The position numbers and the translations under genes were made by a program. A DNA stretch of 9,300 nt from JADKCL01 sp046050405 (GTDB lineage: Bacteria; Bacteroidota; Bacteroidia; J057; JADKCL01), in contig JBJOPY010000107.1 of NCBI GenBank assembly GCA_046050405.1, positions 1 to 9,300 of the forward strand. The letters are read 5' to 3'. Each line of letters opens with the position of its first letter. The first letter of the stretch is position 1. The notes under the pieces are model-generated. The model was not told the origin of the DNA, did no database searches, and saw only the letters and a program-made list of their open reading frames with translations. Positions 7,548 to 9,300 of the stretch are shown here, piece after piece.

Positions 7548-7596
7548 TTGGCTTGGTTTTTGTTGTCACTCAGGTGATCCAAACATTTTCACGAAT

Positions 7597-8331
7597 ATGA
7601 GATTCCGCCTTCGTTGCCTCAAGCACCTCCTGGTGGCGCATCTGCTGCTGGCTTCGGTTTCGCTCAATGCGCAAGACACCGTCCCGGATCCTCTGGAAGA
7701 GGGAGGCAAACGCATTTCCGGAGGATATGGCTACGCTACTGGTGGCGTCAGCATGCACGACGTGCCATCGCTCAACGCTTATGCTGGAAACGGCGTGAAT
7801 TTCCGAGAAACACTCGTCAGTATAGGTGGAGGCGGCCAATTGATGATCAAAAGCCTGGTGCTGGGAGGCGAGGGTGGCCGGTCCCTTCGCCAGGAAGCCC
7901 GCCTTGGCAGCCAAGACCTGCGCTATGGTTCAGGCTGGGGAAAATTCTACCTCGGCTACGTGCTCTATGGGAAGAATGGATTCCTCCTCTACCCGAAACT
8001 CGGCCTTGGAAGATATAAGCAGTCCTTGCTCCTGAAGGATCCTGCCAGTGCCGGAAGCGTGGATACCGTTCTCACAGGAACCTACCCTGCCACCCTTCTC
8101 GTGAAGACGGGCATGCTGATGAGTCTTGGATTTGCCTTCGAATGGATGCCTGGGTTTGATGAGACGGCTGGTTCGGGAGTCGTCTTGGGTTTGGAAGCAG
8201 GGTATAAACTCGGCATCTCGGAAAATGCTTGGGAGGCCCATGGCGTGCCACTCGCTGGCGGGCCTTCCCTCCTACCGAGTGGCATTTATGCAGCTTTGCG
8301 CATAGGATTCGGCGGATGGAACCAGCAGTAG
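7597..8331 (+). CDS. Exported protein, probable small outer-membrane beta-barrel
   Basis: A 244-residue protein whose function I cannot name. Residues 1-25 form a classic signal peptide: basic RFRLR, a hydrophobic core, then LNA before QD as a signal peptidase I site. The mature part is rich in Gly, with alternating hydrophobic and polar residues and aromatic girdle-like segments (KFYLGYVLYG, FLLYPKLGLG, SGIYAALRIGFGG) expected of beta-strands in a barrel. The SIGGGGQL then LVLGGEGG pattern recalls uncharacterised exported proteins of Bacteroidota. The strand-like C-terminus ends in GFGGWNQQ rather than a terminal aromatic residue. The ATG at 7597 is preceded by A/T-rich sequence with no Shine-Dalgarno, normal for the phylum. 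It is transcribed divergently from the Do-like protease, a known type of barrel quality-control factor, but a functional link is speculation. Confidence 0.75.
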   Translation: MRFRLRCLKHLLVAHLLLASVSLNAQDTVPDPLEEGGKRISGGYGYATGGVSMHDVPSLNAYAGNGVNFRETLVSIGGGGQLMIKSLVLGGEGGRSLRQEARLGSQDLRYGSGWGKFYLGYVLYGKNGFLLYPKLGLGRYKQSLLLKDPASAGSVDTVLTGTYPATLLVKTGMLMSLGFAFEWMPGFDETAGSGVVLGLEAGYKLGISENAWEAHGVPLAGGPSLLPSGIYAALRIGFGGWNQQ

Positions 8332-8335
8332 GATT

Positions 8336-8358
8336 GCGGCAACCGCCGGTTGCATCGC
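8336..8358 (+). terminator. Candidate terminator hairpin after the beta-barrel gene
   Basis: GCAACC (8339-8344) pairs with GGTTGC (8348-8353) around the loop GCC. The stem is extended by GCG (8336-8338) with CGC (8356-8358) across a two-base bulge. It begins 5 bases after the TAG stop. No T-run follows, so this is a position-based call. Confidence 0.4.
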
Positions 8359-8781
8359 CTTCGCATCCACTTCACAGTGCCTTGAGGCCTGAACTCCAAC
8401 CGATGGCCTGGGTATTTCCTTATTCTACTTTCAACTTTGATTCTGGACTTATAGAGGGATAAACCTTCAGCAGAACTCGGATCATTGGGCAAGCCTATGG
8501 AGTTAAGAACTGCCGGCAGCATGGCATTCATGGCGATCTGAGTAGGTGTCATTGCAAGGCTATCCGACCATGTTGCCCGGTTGGGCTGGAGGCCGTCACA
8601 GGGATTGAGAGGATCCAGGTGCGCGACGTGGACGGGAACGCATGAATGCTTTTTCCACACGAAGAGTAAACATTTGCCGATCTGGAAAGCATTCGGAATT
8701 GTACAAACGATGTGGGCGGATCTGGAAAATGACGGCATCCGGTTCATGAAACCACGGCCGCCGCCGCTGGCGATCCGCATT
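8359..8781. other. Stretch without a supportable gene
   Basis: About 420 bases between the beta-barrel gene's hairpin and the promoter of the next gene. Open frames exist on both strands (minus 8873-8286, plus 8581-8859), but they are rich in Cys, Trp, Arg and Pro in an irregular way and lack any motif or signal I recognise. The minus frame would also run into the 3' end of the beta-barrel gene. Part of it (about 8455-8625, minus; e.g. SLAMTPTQIAMNAMLPAVLN) looks more protein-like than the rest and might be a decayed gene fragment. A 10-base direct repeat GATCTGGAAA occurs at 8679-8688 and 8719-8728, 40 bases apart. Confidence 0.5.
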
Positions 8782-8811
8782 TTTGCATCCAGAAATTTCT
8801 TCCTAGTTTCG
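8782..8811 (+). promoter_or_regulatory. Candidate Bacteroidota promoter for the small membrane protein
   Basis: TTTG at 8782-8785 is followed after 18 bases by TAGTTTCG at 8804-8811, one base off the TAnnTTTG consensus, with a spacing close to the usual value for this sigma factor. Transcription would start near 8818, giving a leader of about 44 bases. A 6-base-pair hairpin (CGACCC at 8810-8815 with GGGTCG at 8822-8827) overlaps the likely start of that leader. Confidence 0.4.
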
Positions 8812-8861
8812 ACCCCGAGAAGGGTCGGCGGACTACACGGTTGTAACCAAGGGAATTGAAT

Positions 8862-9209
8862 ATGGCGATTCAAAACATGGACGATCTTAGCAACTCGGAG
8901 GTGGTGACCGAGCTGAACAACGGGGGCAGGTTTGTCGGCTATTATTTTTGCATTTCCATCGTTATCATGACTTTCCGAAGGGGGAGCAACGTCTATTTTC
9001 TACGATCGGGCGAGAATCCCATCCGATTCGGATGGAAATACCTGCTGATCTCCTTGATTCTGGGGTGGTGGGGCTTTCCTTGGGGCCCAATCTATACCGT
9101 CCAGAGCATCCTCATGGCTTTCAAGGGGAAGGATATCACGAAGGAAGTGATAGCCCAGCTCTCCCGAGGCGTCCTGCACCGGGACATCAAGTTCCAGGTA
9201 GCCGATTGA
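8862..9209 (+). CDS. Small two-helix membrane protein of unknown function
   Basis: A 115-residue protein. A polar N-terminus (1-20) leads into a hydrophobic stretch at about 24-37 (FVGYYFCISIVIMTF). A basic connector RRGSNVYFLRSGE follows, then a second hydrophobic stretch at about 59-85 that contains GWWGFPWGP. A polar C-terminal tail has KGKDITKEVIAQL. The combination of GxFVxYxxCISIVxMTFxR, the GWWGxPWGPIYT core and KDxTxEV recurs, from memory, in short hypothetical proteins of Bacteroidota and a few other phyla, with no known role. The ATG at 8862 is chosen over an upstream in-frame TTG (8856) because AAGGGA at 8849-8854 sits 7 bases before it, a weak ribosome-binding match. No partner gene is visible in the window; downstream sequence to 9300 contains no gene I can support. 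Confidence 0.7.
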   Translation: MAIQNMDDLSNSEVVTELNNGGRFVGYYFCISIVIMTFRRGSNVYFLRSGENPIRFGWKYLLISLILGWWGFPWGPIYTVQSILMAFKGKDITKEVIAQLSRGVLHRDIKFQVAD

Positions 9210-9300
9210 GATTGCCTTCCCAGCACGAAGGATTGCCCCTGTTCCGCTGTCTTCCTGGGCGAGTCCCAGCCTGGGCGAAGGGAGGATGAGGGTGGTTCCC

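Noticed and set aside
7376..7600. A 74-codon plus-strand frame in the gap between the Do-like protease and the beta-barrel gene
   Set aside because: It starts with GTG, has no recognisable motif, fills the divergent promoter region and ends over the next gene's start codon. It is most likely chance.
8286..8873. A 195-codon minus-strand frame as a complete gene
   Set aside because: It overlaps the 3' end of the exported barrel gene and the start of the small membrane protein gene, and most of its sequence is of irregular composition. Only a middle part looks protein-like, and that is listed as a finding.
9254..9278. CCTGGGCGA repeated at 9254-9262 and 9270-9278, with alternative five-base-pair hairpins
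   Set aside because: The arms are too short, and the window ends before any associated gene can be seen.

Overview
This window looks like a chromosomal segment from a member of the Bacteroidota. The evidence is: a perfect match to the Bacteroidota -7 promoter element (TAnnTTTG) just upstream of the oligopeptidase B gene; starts that mostly lack a Shine-Dalgarno sequence; a DegP/HtrA protein with the short aromatic C-terminal ending (YYYAFGM) I associate with this phylum; an M13 peptidase that is a lipoprotein; and small secreted proteins of Bacteroidota type. By eye the G+C content is a little above half, which is high for the phylum. The genus cannot be named from this sequence. No tRNA, rRNA, CRISPR array, insertion sequence or phage gene was seen.

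Layout. Bases 1-626 (+) hold the end of a repeat-helical (TPR-like) protein that enters from the left. It converges on a minus-strand block (7342 down to 730) of four peptidase or predicted peptidase genes. In their direction of transcription these are a Do-like periplasmic serine protease (5849-7342), an M13 metallopeptidase lipoprotein (3601-5667), oligopeptidase B (1392-3440) and, overlapping it by four bases, a free-standing predicted zinc metallopeptidase (730-1395). The last one resembles the C-terminal domain of Rhs-type polymorphic toxins. Hairpins that could be terminators follow the Do-like protease and the M13 gene, and another lies between the converging genes at 638-681. The first two genes therefore look like separate units, and the last two like one translationally coupled unit.

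Divergent from the Do-like protease is a small exported, probably outer-membrane beta-barrel protein (7597-8331, +). About 500 bases without a convincing gene follow. A short two-helix membrane protein of a recurring but uncharacterised family (8862-9209, +) then closes the window with a good promoter candidate.

How the genes fit together. The Do-like protease and the M13 peptidase would work in the cell envelope, on misfolded envelope proteins and on peptides respectively. Oligopeptidase B has no export signal and would trim basic peptides in the cytoplasm. No shared pathway is proven; they may only be neighbours. The least ordinary parts are the stand-alone toxin-like metallopeptidase and the perfect 17-base-pair inverted repeat that covers its first codons right after the oligopeptidase B stop.
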